Shown here piece after piece: positions 1 to 8,558 of a stretch of DNA of 36,052 nucleotides (its first letter is position 1; the number at the start of each line of letters is the position of its first letter). A program made the translations under genes and the position numbers. The stretch covers positions 1-36,052 of the forward strand of contig JADGOV010000020.1 in the NCBI GenBank assembly GCA_017882785.1, given 5' to 3'. The notes beneath the pieces were generated by a model, which saw nothing but the letters and a program-made list of their open reading frames with translations, was not told the origin of the DNA and ran no database searches. The DNA is from Frankiaceae bacterium. Lineage in GTDB: Bacteria; Actinomycetota; Actinomycetes; JADGOV01.

Positions 1-514
1 ACTTCTTGTCCTTGCTGCCCTCACACCAGTACGCCACCGCACCGGCCAACAGGATGTCCCGCCGGCTCAGCGGGAGCACCTCGCGCGCGGCGTCGAGCTT
101 CCTCTGTTGGCGGGCCGCCTCCCGCCGCCGCAGGGCCGGCGCCCAGGAGGCGTGCCAGCGACCGTCGGCTCGATGCCGCTCGAAGATCGGATGCGGCATG
201 TCCCGCAGCCACAGCGAGCAGCTGCTGGAGGAGACCCCCAGCTCCGCGGCGATCTGCCGGTAGGTCCACCCCTGGGCGCGCAACTCCCGGGCCCGCGCCC
301 GCTGGTCATCCTTGGCCCGTGACCGGCGCAGAGCCGGCAGCGGCGCGGTGCCGACAAGCAGTCTGCCCACCGCGGAGTCACTGCCGAGGTTGAGAAGGTC
401 GCCGATCTCCCGGCGAGACCTGCCCTCGGATCGCAGCTGGACGGCCTGCCTACGCAGGTCCTCACGATCTACCGCAGCACGCTCCCCGACTGCCCTGTCC
501 ACGATGTCGGCCAT
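1..514 (-). CDS. Double helix-turn-helix protein with YWCEGSK motif (partial, 3' end off window)
   Basis: About 171 residues are visible, read from an ATG at 514 toward the window start with no stop. Two helix-turn-helix units are seen: residues about 22–55 (GRSRREIGDLL) and about 72–103 (WTYRQIAAELGVSSSSCSLWL, serine-rich recognition helix). At residues 153–171 the protein enters a LAGAVAYWCEGSKDKK-type stretch, which I recall from actinobacterial proteins with an HTH followed by a LAGLIDADG-like domain. An in-frame TAG four codons upstream fixes the start at or after 514. A TAGATT box ends 6 nt before the ATG, so the mRNA is probably leaderless. Likely DNA-binding; whether it is a regulator or a homing-endonuclease relative cannot be decided because the C-terminal half is missing. 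Confidence 0.72.
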   Translation of the reverse strand, partial: MADIVDRAVGERAAVDREDLRRQAVQLRSEGRSRREIGDLLNLGSDSAVGRLLVGTAPLPALRRSRAKDDQRARARELRAQGWTYRQIAAELGVSSSSCSLWLRDMPHPIFERHRADGRWHASWAPALRRREAARQQRKLDAAREVLPLSRRDILLAGAVAYWCEGSKDKK

Positions 515-520
515 GTCCGG

Positions 521-526
521 AATCTA
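521..526 (-). promoter_or_regulatory. -10 box of a leaderless promoter for the HTH gene
   Basis: TAGATT on the reverse strand, separated by exactly 6 nt from the ATG at 514. This TANNNT-6nt-ATG layout is typical of actinobacterial leaderless transcripts. No convincing -35 is seen. Confidence 0.5.
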
Positions 527-643
527 TGGCCAGGGTGCGACAGTTTCCGGGCGCCCCGAAACCAGCGAGACCTCGGGCCGACACCCGAAGGTCCACCTCG
601 GGCAGTCACCGGTTACCTTGGTTATGTAGACAGGGAGGCTCCG

Positions 644-1537
644 GTGGAGCAACGCGAAGTGACTCTGCACGGCCACCGGGTGGCTTACCGTACCGCGGGC
701 GACTCGGGACCTGTCGTCGTCCTCATCCACGGCATCGCCGGAAACTGCAGCACGTGGGACGACGTCGGCGACCGGATGGCGGGCCACCTGCAGATCATCG
801 CGCCGGACATGCTCGGACACGGTGAGACAGCCAAGCCGCGGGGCGACTACTCCCTCGGCGCTTTCGCCACCGGCCTGCGCGACCTACTGGAACTGCTCGG
901 GCACGAACGGGTCACGGTTGTCGGGCATTCGCTCGGTGGCGGCGTGGCGATGCAGTTCGCCTACCAGTTCCCGGAGCGGTGCGAGCGTTTGGTGCTGGTC
1001 TCCAGCGGTGGACTCGGCCGTCAAGTCACGCCGTTCCTGCGTGCAGCGACCCTTCCCGGCGCAGAGCTGATCCTGCCCCTCATCGCGCACGAGAAGATCT
1101 GCGCCAGCGGCGCGCTGGTCGGCCGACTGCTCGGTCGGTTCGGCGTCAAGCCGGGGGCGGCGACGCTGGAGATGGCACACGGCTATGCCTCGCTGGCGCG
1201 CACCGACGCCAGAGCAGCCTTCGTGCATACCGCCCGGGGAGTGATGGACCCGTTCGGTCAGCGCGTCGACGGCACAGAACGCCTCTACCTGGCCCGTGAC
1301 CTGCCCACGATGATCATCTGGGGTCGGAAGGACACCTTCGTCCCGGTCCGCCACGGCGAGCGGGCGCACCACAAGATCGTAGGCAGCCGCCTGGAGGTCT
1401 TCGAGCGCGCCGGCCACTTCCCGCACCGCGACGAGCCGGAGCGTTTCGCGGAGGTTCTGCTCGACTTCGTCAAGAACACCGAGCCTGCCCACCTCACCCC
1501 CGAGGTGTTCCGGGAGCGGCTGGTTTCGGGCGCCTGA
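644..1537 (+). CDS. Alpha/beta-fold hydrolase
   Basis: 297 residues from a GTG with a good ribosome-binding site (AGGGAGG at 632–638). It has the layout of an alpha/beta hydrolase: oxyanion-region HGIAG near residue 29, nucleophile elbow GHSLGG near residues 94–99 (serine about 96), acid in WGRKD near residue 228, and histidine in AGHFPHRDEP near residue 263. No signal peptide or membrane segment is evident, so it is expected in the cytoplasm. A lid-like insertion lies between the nucleophile and acid. Substrate unknown; the family includes esterases, lactonases and C–C hydrolases. It stands alone, with the desaturase gene 120 bp downstream on the same strand, and both could relate to lipid metabolism. 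Confidence 0.85.
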   Translation: MEQREVTLHGHRVAYRTAGDSGPVVVLIHGIAGNCSTWDDVGDRMAGHLQIIAPDMLGHGETAKPRGDYSLGAFATGLRDLLELLGHERVTVVGHSLGGGVAMQFAYQFPERCERLVLVSSGGLGRQVTPFLRAATLPGAELILPLIAHEKICASGALVGRLLGRFGVKPGAATLEMAHGYASLARTDARAAFVHTARGVMDPFGQRVDGTERLYLARDLPTMIIWGRKDTFVPVRHGERAHHKIVGSRLEVFERAGHFPHRDEPERFAEVLLDFVKNTEPAHLTPEVFRERLVSGA

Positions 1538-1599
1538 AGGCGGCGAGTGCGGCGCGAGTGACTGTTGTCTCGCGTGTCGATAGCGGCATCACTAGCCTA

Positions 1600-1629
1600 G
1601 TTACGGTGGCGTAGGTTACGGTGGCGTAG
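1600..1629 (+). promoter_or_regulatory. Perfect 15-bp tandem repeat, candidate operator of the desaturase gene
   Basis: GTTACGGTGGCGTAG occurs twice, head to tail, at 1600–1614 and 1615–1629. Each unit contains the inverted motif TACG-N4-CGTA, and the junction forms CGTA-GGT-TACG, so the array is a ladder of TACG/CGTA half-sites. It ends 30 bp before the desaturase ATG. This layout suits a dimeric TetR-type repressor; the TetR gene starting at 2654 is an obvious candidate. The regulatory link is inferred. Confidence 0.6.
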
Positions 1630-1659
1630 CCACTTCCTAACGACATCCGAGGTCCGCCA

Positions 1660-2619
1660 ATGACCCCTGCCACCGCCACGCTGCTCGACAAGACACCGAC
1701 GCCCGACCACCTGCAACCGGCAATTCCGGTCGAGGACCGGCAGGCGCGATGGGAACAGATCGCCCTCGCCCTGTTCATCATCGTCCCGCTGGGAGCCGTG
1801 GTCGCGGCCATCCCCGTCCTCTGGGGCTGGGGCATCGGCTGGCACGACGTGATCCTCGCCTTCGTGATGTACGCGATCACTGGCCACGGCATCACCATCG
1901 GCTTCCACCGGTACTTCACCCACGGCTCCTTCAAGGCCAAGCGGCCGCTGCGGGTGGGACTCGCAATCGCGGGCACCATGGCGATCGAGGGCCCGGTCAT
2001 CCGCTGGGTGGCCGACCACCGGCGACACCACGCGTACTCGGATCGGGATGGCGACCCGCATTCGCCGTGGCGGTACGGGGAGACGTTCGGCGCTCTCTGC
2101 AAGGGCCTGTTTCACGCCCACATCGGCTGGCTGTTCGACATCGAACAGACCAACCCGCGGCGCTTCGCACCCGACCTGCTCAACGATCGGGACATCGTAC
2201 GGGTCTCCCGTCAGTTCCCGCTGTGGGTGGCCGTGTCGCTGCTCGGGCCGGCCGTGGTCGGTGGGCTGTGGTCCTGGTCCCTCACCGGTGCGCTCACCGC
2301 CTTCTTCTGGGCAAGCTTGGTCCGCGTCGCCGTCCTGCACCACGTCACCTGGTCCATCAACTCGATCTGCCACACATGGGGAGAACGGCCGTTCGCGACC
2401 CGCGACCGTTCGGTGAACGTATGGTGGTTGGCCGCCCTGTCCATGGGCGAGTCCTGGCACAACCTGCACCACGCGGACCCCACCTGCGCCCGCCACGGTG
2501 TGCTGCGCGGCCAGCTGGACACCAGCGCCGAGCTCATCAGGATGTTCGAAGGGCTCGGTTGGGCATACGACGTCCGCTGGCCCTCCCGAGAACGGATCGA
2601 GGCACGACGAGTCGCGTGA
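1660..2619 (+). CDS. Membrane fatty acyl-CoA desaturase (delta-9 type)
   Basis: 319 residues. The three histidine boxes of membrane di-iron desaturases are all present: HRYFTH (residues 83–88), HRRHH (120–124) and HNLHH (267–271). Hydrophobic segments around residues 34–75, 98–112 and 188–230 give the usual two pairs of membrane spans. The enzyme should introduce a double bond into saturated acyl-CoA chains in the cytoplasmic membrane, using an electron-transfer partner not encoded here. ATG follows a CCGAGG ribosome-binding site. The tandem repeat at 1600–1629 just upstream suggests repressor control, and the next gene is a TetR regulator, a pairing I recall in other actinomycetes. Length is normal for the family. 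Confidence 0.92.
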   Translation: MTPATATLLDKTPTPDHLQPAIPVEDRQARWEQIALALFIIVPLGAVVAAIPVLWGWGIGWHDVILAFVMYAITGHGITIGFHRYFTHGSFKAKRPLRVGLAIAGTMAIEGPVIRWVADHRRHHAYSDRDGDPHSPWRYGETFGALCKGLFHAHIGWLFDIEQTNPRRFAPDLLNDRDIVRVSRQFPLWVAVSLLGPAVVGGLWSWSLTGALTAFFWASLVRVAVLHHVTWSINSICHTWGERPFATRDRSVNVWWLAALSMGESWHNLHHADPTCARHGVLRGQLDTSAELIRMFEGLGWAYDVRWPSRERIEARRVA

Positions 2620-2653
2620 CACCGACCCAGATCTTCCACGGCAGCGGCTCCGG

Positions 2654-3436
2654 GTGAGCGACGACCCGGGATTCGCCGAGATCATCGACGGTCACCGGAC
2701 GGCCCTGCACCCGCTCCCAGCCGACCCGGCTGGGAGCGGGGAGACCGGTACTCCCGACCAGGACGGCCATGACGAGGCGGAAAGCGGGGCGGATGAGCGG
2801 AAGGCCGCGCGGCCCCGGCCCAGCGGACGGGTCCGAATGAGCGGCACCGAACGTCGCGAGCAACTTCTCGACGTCGGCCGCTCGCTGTTCGCCGAACGCG
2901 GCTTCGACGCCACCTCCATCGAGGAGATCGCCGCCCGCGCCAAGGTGTCCAAGCCGGTGGTCTATGAGCACTTCGGCGGCAAGGAAGGGTTGTACGCGGT
3001 CGTCGTCCACCGGGAGATGCAGCGACTGCTGGACACCATTACCGGCGCGCTGACAGCTGCCCACCCCAGGGAAATGCTGGAGGAGGTGGCACTGGCCCTG
3101 CTCAGCTACATCGAGACCGAGCGGGACGGCTTCCGCATCCTCGTCCGCGACTCTCCGGTGGGCGGCGCCTCCGGCACGTTCTCCAGCCTCATCAGCGATA
3201 TCGCCAGCCAGGTCGAGTACATCCTGGCCGGGGAGTTCCGTCGGCGGGGCTACGACCAGAAGCTCGCCGGCCTCTACAGCCAGGCACTCGTGGGCATGGT
3301 CGCGCTCACCGGCCAGTGGTGGCTGGATGCCCGCAAGCCCAAGCGGGACGAGGTCGCCGCACACCTGGTCAACCTGGCCTGGAATGGCCTCTCGGGCCTG
3401 CAGGCCAAACCGACCCTGCGGCTGCGGCAGCGCTGA
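2654..3436 (+). CDS. TetR-family transcriptional regulator
   Basis: The core begins MSGTERREQLL (ATG 2837), followed by a classic TetR HTH (ERGFDATSIEEIAARAKVS, then KPVVYEHFGGKEGLY). The ligand-binding half ends with GMVALTGQWWLD and HLVNLAWNG, as in lipid-linked TetR proteins I recall from actinomycetes. Two starts are possible. GTG 2654 gives 260 residues with an acidic, proline-rich N-terminal extension; codon-position bias between 2654 and 2836 looks coding. ATG 2837 gives a standard 199 residues. A perfect 13-bp hairpin (2710–2740) inside the extension argues for the shorter form. It likely represses the desaturase gene in response to an acyl-CoA or fatty-acid ligand; that role is inferred from position. 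Confidence 0.88.
   Translation: MSDDPGFAEIIDGHRTALHPLPADPAGSGETGTPDQDGHDEAESGADERKAARPRPSGRVRMSGTERREQLLDVGRSLFAERGFDATSIEEIAARAKVSKPVVYEHFGGKEGLYAVVVHREMQRLLDTITGALTAAHPREMLEEVALALLSYIETERDGFRILVRDSPVGGASGTFSSLISDIASQVEYILAGEFRRRGYDQKLAGLYSQALVGMVALTGQWWLDARKPKRDEVAAHLVNLAWNGLSGLQAKPTLRLRQR
2710..2740. terminator. 13-bp perfect GC hairpin between desaturase and TetR core
   Basis: CCCGCTCCCAGCC (2710–2722) and GGCTGGGAGCGGG (2728–2740) form a perfect 13-bp stem with a 5-nt loop. There is no U tract, as is common for actinobacterial terminators. It lies 90 bp after the desaturase stop and could end that transcript or limit read-through into the TetR gene. It would be coding if the TetR start is at 2654. 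Confidence 0.5.
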
Positions 3437-3461
3437 GCGTCAGCCGGCCGCATGCCGCTCG

Positions 3462-5222
3462 TCAGGCGGAGGCGTCCAGCTCCTCAGCCAGGGTCAGCCA
3501 TCGTTCCTCTGTCGTGGCCCGCTCAGCCGCCAGGGCTTGCAGCTCGGCGTCGTAGCCGGTCACCTTCTGATAGTCCGTGGCATGCGCTACGAGCGCGTCG
3601 TGCAGCTCGGTCTCGCGCCGGGCCAGCCGGTCCAGCACCCTTTCCAGACGGGTGAGCTCCTTGCGTACGGCTCTGGAATCGCCGCCCGCCCGTCGGGATG
3701 CGGCGACCACCGGCGCCGCATCCGAGCGACGCCGCTCCCGGTCCAGCGTGAGATATTCCGCGATCCCGCCTGGCAGCGCGGCCAGGCGGCCGTCGCCGAG
3801 CAGCGCCACCGTGGTGTCGGCGACACGTTCGGAGAAGTAGCGGTCGTGGCTGACGACCACCAGCGAGCCCGCCCAGTCGTCGAGCAGGTCCTCGAGCACG
3901 GTCAGCGTCTCGACGTCGAGGTCGTTGGTCGGCTCGTCGAGCAACAGCACATTGGGCCCCGTCATCAGCAGTCGCAGCAGCTGCAGACGGCGGCGCTCGC
4001 CGCCGGACAGTTCGACCACCGGTGTCCACTGCGCGTCACCGGTGAAGCCGAAGCGTTCCAGCAGCTGCGACGCGGTCACCTCGCGCCCCTTCCCGAGTTC
4101 CACCACCCGGGCGACCTCCTCCACGGCGGGCAGGACGCGGATCGTCCCCTCCAGCTCGGCCACCTCCTGGGACAGGTACGCGGCCCGCACGGTCGCGCCG
4201 ATCCGCACCCGGCCCTCGGTCGGCGGCAGCTCCCCGCACAGCAGGCGCAGCAGCGAGGTCTTGCCGCTGCCGTTGACGCCCACCACGGCGACCCGGTCCC
4301 CGGGCCCGACATGCCAGCTGACCCGGTCCAGCAGGACGCGATGCCCGAGCCGCAGCGTGACGTCCGCGAGCTCGTACACCGTCTTGCCGAGCCGCGCGGT
4401 GGCGAACCGGGACAGGGCGAGCCGGTCGCGGGCAGGCGGTTCGTCGGCGATCAGCGCGTTCGCCGCGTCGATCCGGAACCGTGGCTTGGATGTACGGGCC
4501 GGCGGACCCCGGCGCAGCCAGGCGAGTTCCTTGCGGAGCAGGTTCTGTCGGCGCGCCTCGGCCGTGGCGGCCAGCCGGGATCGCTCCGCCTTGGCCAGGA
4601 CGTAGGCCGAGTAGCCGCCCTCGTAGGCCTCGACCCGCCCGCCGGTGACCTCCCAGGTGCGCGTGCAGACCGTGTCGAGAAACCACCGGTCGTGGGTGAC
4701 GACGACGATCGCATGTCGACGGGCGGCCAGATGACCGGCCAGCCAGTTGATGCCCTCCACGTCGAGGTGGTTGGTCGGCTCGTCGAGGATGAGCAGATCC
4801 AGGTCGGTGACCAACAGGGCGGCCAGCGACACCCGGCGCCGTTCGCCACCGGAGAGCGGACCGATCGTCGCATCTCGGGACACGTCGGAGAGCAGCCCAC
4901 CGAGAACCTCCCGAATCCGGGCGTCACCGGCCCACTCGTGCTCCGCCCGATCGCCGACGACGGCGGCCCGGACGGTGTCCGCGGCATCGAGGGCGTCGTG
5001 CTGGGCGAGCAGGCCGACGTGCAGACCGGAGGTGTGCGTCACGCGGCCCCCGTTGGGCAACTCGACGCCGGCGAGGAGCCGGGCCAGGCTCGTCTTGCCG
5101 CCGCCGTTGCGCCCGACCACCCCGATGCGCTCGCCGTCCTCCACCCCGAGTGAGACCTCGTCGAGCAACGCGACCGGGCCGAAGGCCAGAGTTACCGCCT
5201 CGAGGTTGACAAGGTTGCCCAT
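3462..5222 (-). CDS. ABC-F family ATPase (Uup/EttA-like)
   Basis: 586 residues with two nucleotide-binding domains on one chain and no membrane segments, as in ABC-F translation factors. Domain 1: Walker A GRNGGGKTS (about 37–45), signature LSGGERRRV, Walker B LLILDEPTNHLD. Domain 2: Walker A GVNGSGKTS, signature LSGGERRRL, Walker B LLLDEPTNDLD. A charged C-terminal coiled coil of about 70 residues (from KELTRLERVLDRL to the end) matches the Uup-type tail. Family members act on the ribosome or on branched DNA. Start MGNLVNLEAV matches family starts I recall and lies 16 bp after the ispE stop, so co-transcription with ispE is likely. It converges with the TetR gene, leaving only 25 bp. Confidence 0.92.
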   Translation of the reverse strand: MGNLVNLEAVTLAFGPVALLDEVSLGVEDGERIGVVGRNGGGKTSLARLLAGVELPNGGRVTHTSGLHVGLLAQHDALDAADTVRAAVVGDRAEHEWAGDARIREVLGGLLSDVSRDATIGPLSGGERRRVSLAALLVTDLDLLILDEPTNHLDVEGINWLAGHLAARRHAIVVVTHDRWFLDTVCTRTWEVTGGRVEAYEGGYSAYVLAKAERSRLAATAEARRQNLLRKELAWLRRGPPARTSKPRFRIDAANALIADEPPARDRLALSRFATARLGKTVYELADVTLRLGHRVLLDRVSWHVGPGDRVAVVGVNGSGKTSLLRLLCGELPPTEGRVRIGATVRAAYLSQEVAELEGTIRVLPAVEEVARVVELGKGREVTASQLLERFGFTGDAQWTPVVELSGGERRRLQLLRLLMTGPNVLLLDEPTNDLDVETLTVLEDLLDDWAGSLVVVSHDRYFSERVADTTVALLGDGRLAALPGGIAEYLTLDRERRRSDAAPVVAASRRAGGDSRAVRKELTRLERVLDRLARRETELHDALVAHATDYQKVTGYDAELQALAAERATTEERWLTLAEELDASA

Positions 5223-5238
5223 CCCGATACCGCGCCGA

Positions 5239-6252
5239 TCAGATCACGACGCGCGCCCCGGCCACCGGGCCGTGCGCCCGGCGTACGGTGCGGCACACGC
5301 CCATGCCGGCCAGCGCCGCGGCCAGCCGGGTCGCGTCAGTGGAGTCCCGGGCCAGAAAGGCACACGTCGGCCCGGAGCCGCTGACCACACCGCCGACTGC
5401 GCCGAGCTCCCGACCGGCGGCCAGTACCCGGGTCAGCCGGGGGCGCAACCGCAGCGCCGGCGCCTCCAGGTCGTTGTGCAGGGCGCGGCCGAGGGCGACG
5501 ACGTCTCCCGCACGCAGCGCGGCCAGCACCGCGTCGGGCCTGGTCCTTGACGATGGCGCAGGCGGCCCGGGCGACGTTGCGGGACGTGGGTCCCGGTCGT
5601 ACTCGGCGTACACCTCGGACGTCGACAGGCCCTCCGCGTCGAAGGCGAGCACCCAGTGGTACGCGCCGCGGGAGAGCACCGGGGCGAGCTGTTCTCCCCT
5701 GCCGTGACCGAGCGCGGTCCGACCCTGCAGCAGGAACGGCACGTCGCTGCCCAGCGATTCGGCCATCGCCGTCACCCGGGCCGAGGAGAGCTCGAAGCCC
5801 CAGAGCTGCGCGCAGGCGACCAGTGCGGCCGCCGCGTCCGCGCTGCCGCCGGCCATGCCACCGGCAACGGGGATGCCCTTCGCTAGATTGATCCGCACAC
5901 CACCGCGAGCGCCGGCCGCCTTGGCGACCAACCGGGCCGCGCGCGCGGCAAGGTTGTCGCTGTTCCGCGGCACGGCCGCGACGGCCGGGCGCGCACCACG
6001 GCCGCCGGCTGGGACTCCCCTTGGGTTGTCGGCGACAGCCCCCTCACCCTGCACCTCAATGACCAGTCGACCTGCCACGGAGACGGTGACCTCGTCGTAG
6101 AGAGAGACGGCATGGTAGACGGTGGTGAGTGCGTGGAATCCGTCCGCTCGACGGTCGCCGACACCCAGATAGAGGTTGATCTTCGCCGGCACGCGGACGG
6201 TGACCGGCGCCACCGGGGACGCGGCCTGAGGATGCAATCGTCCCGGTGCCAT
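5239..6252 (-). CDS. ispE: 4-diphosphocytidyl-2-C-methyl-D-erythritol kinase
   Basis: 337 residues, GHMP kinase fold. It phosphorylates the 2-OH of CDP-ME in the non-mevalonate isoprenoid pathway. Visible signatures: PAKINLYL with the active-site lysine (K24), and the glycine-rich ATP loop PVAGGMAGGSADAAAAL (129–145) with the catalytic aspartate (D139). C-terminal GSGPTCAFLA completes the fold. An arginine/alanine-rich insertion lies around residues 80–97. The ATG at 6252 is 6 nt downstream of a TAGCAT box that overlaps the end of rsmA, so it probably has its own leaderless promoter in addition to read-through from rsmA. The rsmA–ispE–ABC-F order is conserved in actinobacteria. Confidence 0.93.
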   Translation of the reverse strand: MAPGRLHPQAASPVAPVTVRVPAKINLYLGVGDRRADGFHALTTVYHAVSLYDEVTVSVAGRLVIEVQGEGAVADNPRGVPAGGRGARPAVAAVPRNSDNLAARAARLVAKAAGARGGVRINLAKGIPVAGGMAGGSADAAAALVACAQLWGFELSSARVTAMAESLGSDVPFLLQGRTALGHGRGEQLAPVLSRGAYHWVLAFDAEGLSTSEVYAEYDRDPRPATSPGPPAPSSRTRPDAVLAALRAGDVVALGRALHNDLEAPALRLRPRLTRVLAAGRELGAVGGVVSGSGPTCAFLARDSTDATRLAAALAGMGVCRTVRRAHGPVAGARVVI

Positions 6253-6258
6253 AGCCCG

Positions 6259-6264
6259 ATGCTA
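6259..6264 (-). promoter_or_regulatory. -10 box of a leaderless ispE promoter
   Basis: TAGCAT on the reverse strand, exactly 6 nt before the ispE ATG (6252). It overlaps the rsmA stop codon, so this would be an internal promoter within the rsmA–ispE operon. Confidence 0.5.
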
Positions 6265-7281
6265 AGGAGCCGGACTCGATCGTGTCGCAGCGATACCGAC
6301 GAACGCGGCGACATCGAGCTGCTCGCCGCGAGCGCCGGGGTCCACACCGGCCGCTCGCAGGGCCAGCGCCGCCTTCTCCGGAGACCCGGCCCAGTCGGCG
6401 AGGGCAGCCCGCAGCGTCTTCCGACGCTGGGCGAACGCAGCGTCGACGACCGCGAAGACCTCCGTCCGGCTGACCCGGCGGGCCCTGCCGGTGAGACCGC
6501 TCGACCAGCCGGCCGGGACATCCGGTGCAGAATGCCGGCGAAAGGCGACCAGCCCGGACTCGACGCGCGGCTGTGGCCAGAAGACCTGCCGGCTCACCGC
6601 GCCGGCGCGCCGGACGTCGGCGTACCACCGCACCTTCACCGACGGGCTGCCGTAGACCCGGCTGCCTGGCTCGGCGACCAGCCGATCGGCCACCTCCGCC
6701 TGCACCATCACCAACCCCCGGCTCAGCGAGGGCAACTCGGCAAGGAGGTGCAGCAGCACGGGGACGGCGACGTTGTAGGGCAGATTGGCGACCACGACGG
6801 TGGGCGCCGGGCTCAGCGGGGGCATCCGCAGCGCGTCCGCCGTCAGGACCTGAAGCCGGTCCGCCACGTCCGGTCGGCGCTGGCGGACCGTGGCCGGCAA
6901 CGCGTCGGCAAGCACCGGGTCGATCTCCACCGCGGTGACCCGCCCGGCTGCGGCCACCAGCCCCAAGGTCAGCGAGCCCAGTCCCGGCCCTACCTCCAGC
7001 ACGATGTCCTCGGGCTGAACCTCTGCCAGCCGGACGATGCGACGGATCGTGTTGCCGTCGGCGACGAAGTTCTGCCCGCGTGCCTTCGTCGGGCGCAGCC
7101 TGAGCATGTCGGCCAATGCCCGTACGTCGGAACGGCCGAGCAGCCCGTCCGAGGGATTGCCCGGCCGTTCCCGTGGGTCAGAGGTCGGGGCCGCAGGCCG
7201 GCCACTGGCCGGCGCCGGAACGCTGGTAGAGGAGGTAGGCCCGGGCGGTCTGTTCCGCCGCGGAGGCGTCGATGGGGTCAC
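6262..7281 (-). CDS. rsmA: 16S rRNA dimethyladenosine transferase
   Basis: Also called ksgA. It dimethylates two adjacent adenines in the 3'-terminal loop of 16S rRNA during small-subunit maturation. Motifs: [21 protein letters not shown]-binding [12 protein letters not shown], and catalytic [11 protein letters not shown]. The conserved region begins at [16 protein letters not shown] (from residue 45). The only ATG/GTG/TTG before it in frame is the ATG at 7281, giving a 44-residue Pro/Ser/Arg-rich leader that overlaps the last 104 nt of rpfB out of frame. A TTG or ATG within ALADML would remove part of the conserved N-terminus. The long overlap is unusual, but I see no better start. Confidence 0.9.
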   Translation of the reverse strand: MTPSTPPRRNRPPGPTSSTSVPAPASGRPAAPTSDPRERPGNPSDGLLGRSDVRALADMLRLRPTKARGQNFVADGNTIRRIVRLAEVQPEDIVLEVGPGLGSLTLGLVAAAGRVTAVEIDPVLADALPATVRQRRPDVADRLQVLTADALRMPPLSPAPTVVVANLPYNVAVPVLLHLLAELPSLSRGLVMVQAEVADRLVAEPGSRVYGSPSVKVRWYADVRRAGAVSRQVFWPQPRVESGLVAFRRHSAPDVPAGWSSGLTGRARRVSRTEVFAVVDAAFAQRRKTLRAALADWAGSPEKAALALRAAGVDPGARGEQLDVAAFVGIAATRSSPAP

Positions 7282-8326
7282 CGGAGCCGCCTAGAGCCTG
7301 CCAGGTCGAGATGCTGAATTGATAGAGACCACGGTAGGTCCCGGAAGGGTTGACCGAACGCAGGTTGCCTCCGGACTCACACGCCGCGAGCGCGGCCCAG
7401 TTCAGGCCGCCGGTGCCCCCGGAGTAGGAGGACCCCGACGAGCTCGTCGCATGCGCGGACGAGCGGGTGGTATGTGCCGCCGGCGCGGCGGTCGGGCTCG
7501 CCTTGGTGCCGTACTCCACCACCCGCGTGCGCGAAGGGGTGGTCGTGGTCGCAGTCAGCTTCCGCGTCGTGCGCCTGCCGTCCACGTAGGTGGCGAGGTA
7601 GGTCCTGGTCACCGTCCCGGACGCGCCGGCGGTGACGGTACGGGTCGTGCCCTGACTGAGCTGCCTGTCCGCGCGCCGCACCGTGGAGAAGGCTACCGAG
7701 GAACGCTCTGTCTCCACCTTCGAGCGGACCCGGGTGACCCGGATCGTCTCCGCGTCGGTGGGATAGCTGGTGAGCGCGACGGACACCCGATCGGTGGCCG
7801 CGAGCGCGATGCCGGCGTGCGCCAGCACGGCCCGCACCGTGGGGTCGACTGTCACGAGCCGGCGCGTCTTCCCGTCGGCGACGAGGGTCACGCGGTGCGG
7901 CAGTCGAACGGCGAGGTCCAGCCCGGCGATCGGAATAGCCCTCGAGCGGGAAGCGGAGAGCGCTGCACCGGCCCGACCGAAGCCGAGTTGGTCCAGCGCC
8001 TCCCCGACGCTGTCCGCGAGCACCCACACCTGCCGCCGCTCACCGTCCACGGTCAGCACCAATGCCCGGGCGTGCCGGACGGTCAGCTGCGCCCCGCGGC
8101 GCAGAGTGGAGGACCCGTCGGGCACCACCAGGTCGTGGCTGTCGTACCGGACGCCGGCGCCATCCAACGCACCGGCGACTGTCCTGGCGAACGTGTGCAC
8201 GGTGTGCGGCGACCCGTCGACGGTGACCGTGACGCTCTTGCCGAGCGTGGCGTAGGCGGTGCCAGCGCCGGTGGCGATCGTCGCGGTGGCAACCGCAAGG
8301 GCAATCAGGACGCGCGTACGACGCAC
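7178..8326 (-). CDS. rpfB: Resuscitation-promoting factor, RpfB type
   Basis: 382 residues from GTG 8326, preceded by CTGGAG at a 7-nt spacing. An N-terminal arginine pair and hydrophobic segment ([17 protein letters not shown]) act as signal or anchor. Three DUF348 repeats follow (each opening V-x-VDG or similar), then a G5 domain ([13 protein letters not shown] to GRRTTRKL), a Ser/Thr/Ala-rich linker, and a lysozyme-like Rpf domain with catalytic glutamate in ACESGGN (about E317), plus [17 protein letters not shown]. The last part contains two cysteines for a disulfide. It cleaves peptidoglycan outside the cell and promotes resuscitation and growth. The frame stays open to a GTG at 8503, but the added residues look non-homologous. 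Confidence 0.93.
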   Translation of the reverse strand: MRRTRVLIALAVATATIATGAGTAYATLGKSVTVTVDGSPHTVHTFARTVAGALDGAGVRYDSHDLVVPDGSSTLRRGAQLTVRHARALVLTVDGERRQVWVLADSVGEALDQLGFGRAGAALSASRSRAIPIAGLDLAVRLPHRVTLVADGKTRRLVTVDPTVRAVLAHAGIALAATDRVSVALTSYPTDAETIRVTRVRSKVETERSSVAFSTVRRADRQLSQGTTRTVTAGASGTVTRTYLATYVDGRRTTRKLTATTTTPSRTRVVEYGTKASPTAAPAAHTTRSSAHATSSSGSSYSGGTGGLNWAALAACESGGNLRSVNPSGTYRGLYQFSISTWQALGGSGDPIDASAAEQTARAYLLYQRSGAGQWPACGPDL

Positions 8327-8558
8327 GACACTCCAGACGTCAGTATTTCCGGGCCTCGGCACTCCCGGCCGCAAAGAATGACGGCAATCGGGTGAACTAC
8401 GGCCAATCCCGGCCACTAGTAACAGGACGATAACGAGCCCCGATCGCAGTGGCAAATCGTCGAAGAGGGGTCTGAGCGTGGCAGTGAGACTTCTCACAAT
8501 CACGGAGCGACCAGGGAGCTGGCCCTGGACCCGTTGATCGGTCGCCGTCAGGTCGCCT

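Noticed and set aside
3327-5153. 608-codon forward frame opposite the ABC-F gene
   Set aside because: Gln/Arg/His-rich low-complexity translation, antisense to a protein with both ABC signatures.
7178-8503. Longer rpfB starting at 8503
   Set aside because: The extra 59 residues put a second hydrophobic stretch before the true signal segment; GTG 8326 has a good ribosome-binding site and the usual RRTR signal start.
8327-8558. Possible c-di-AMP (ydaO-type) riboswitch before rpfB
   Set aside because: Such riboswitches occur upstream of rpf genes in some actinobacteria, but I could not find the conserved GGGGG/GAACC-type core in this leader.
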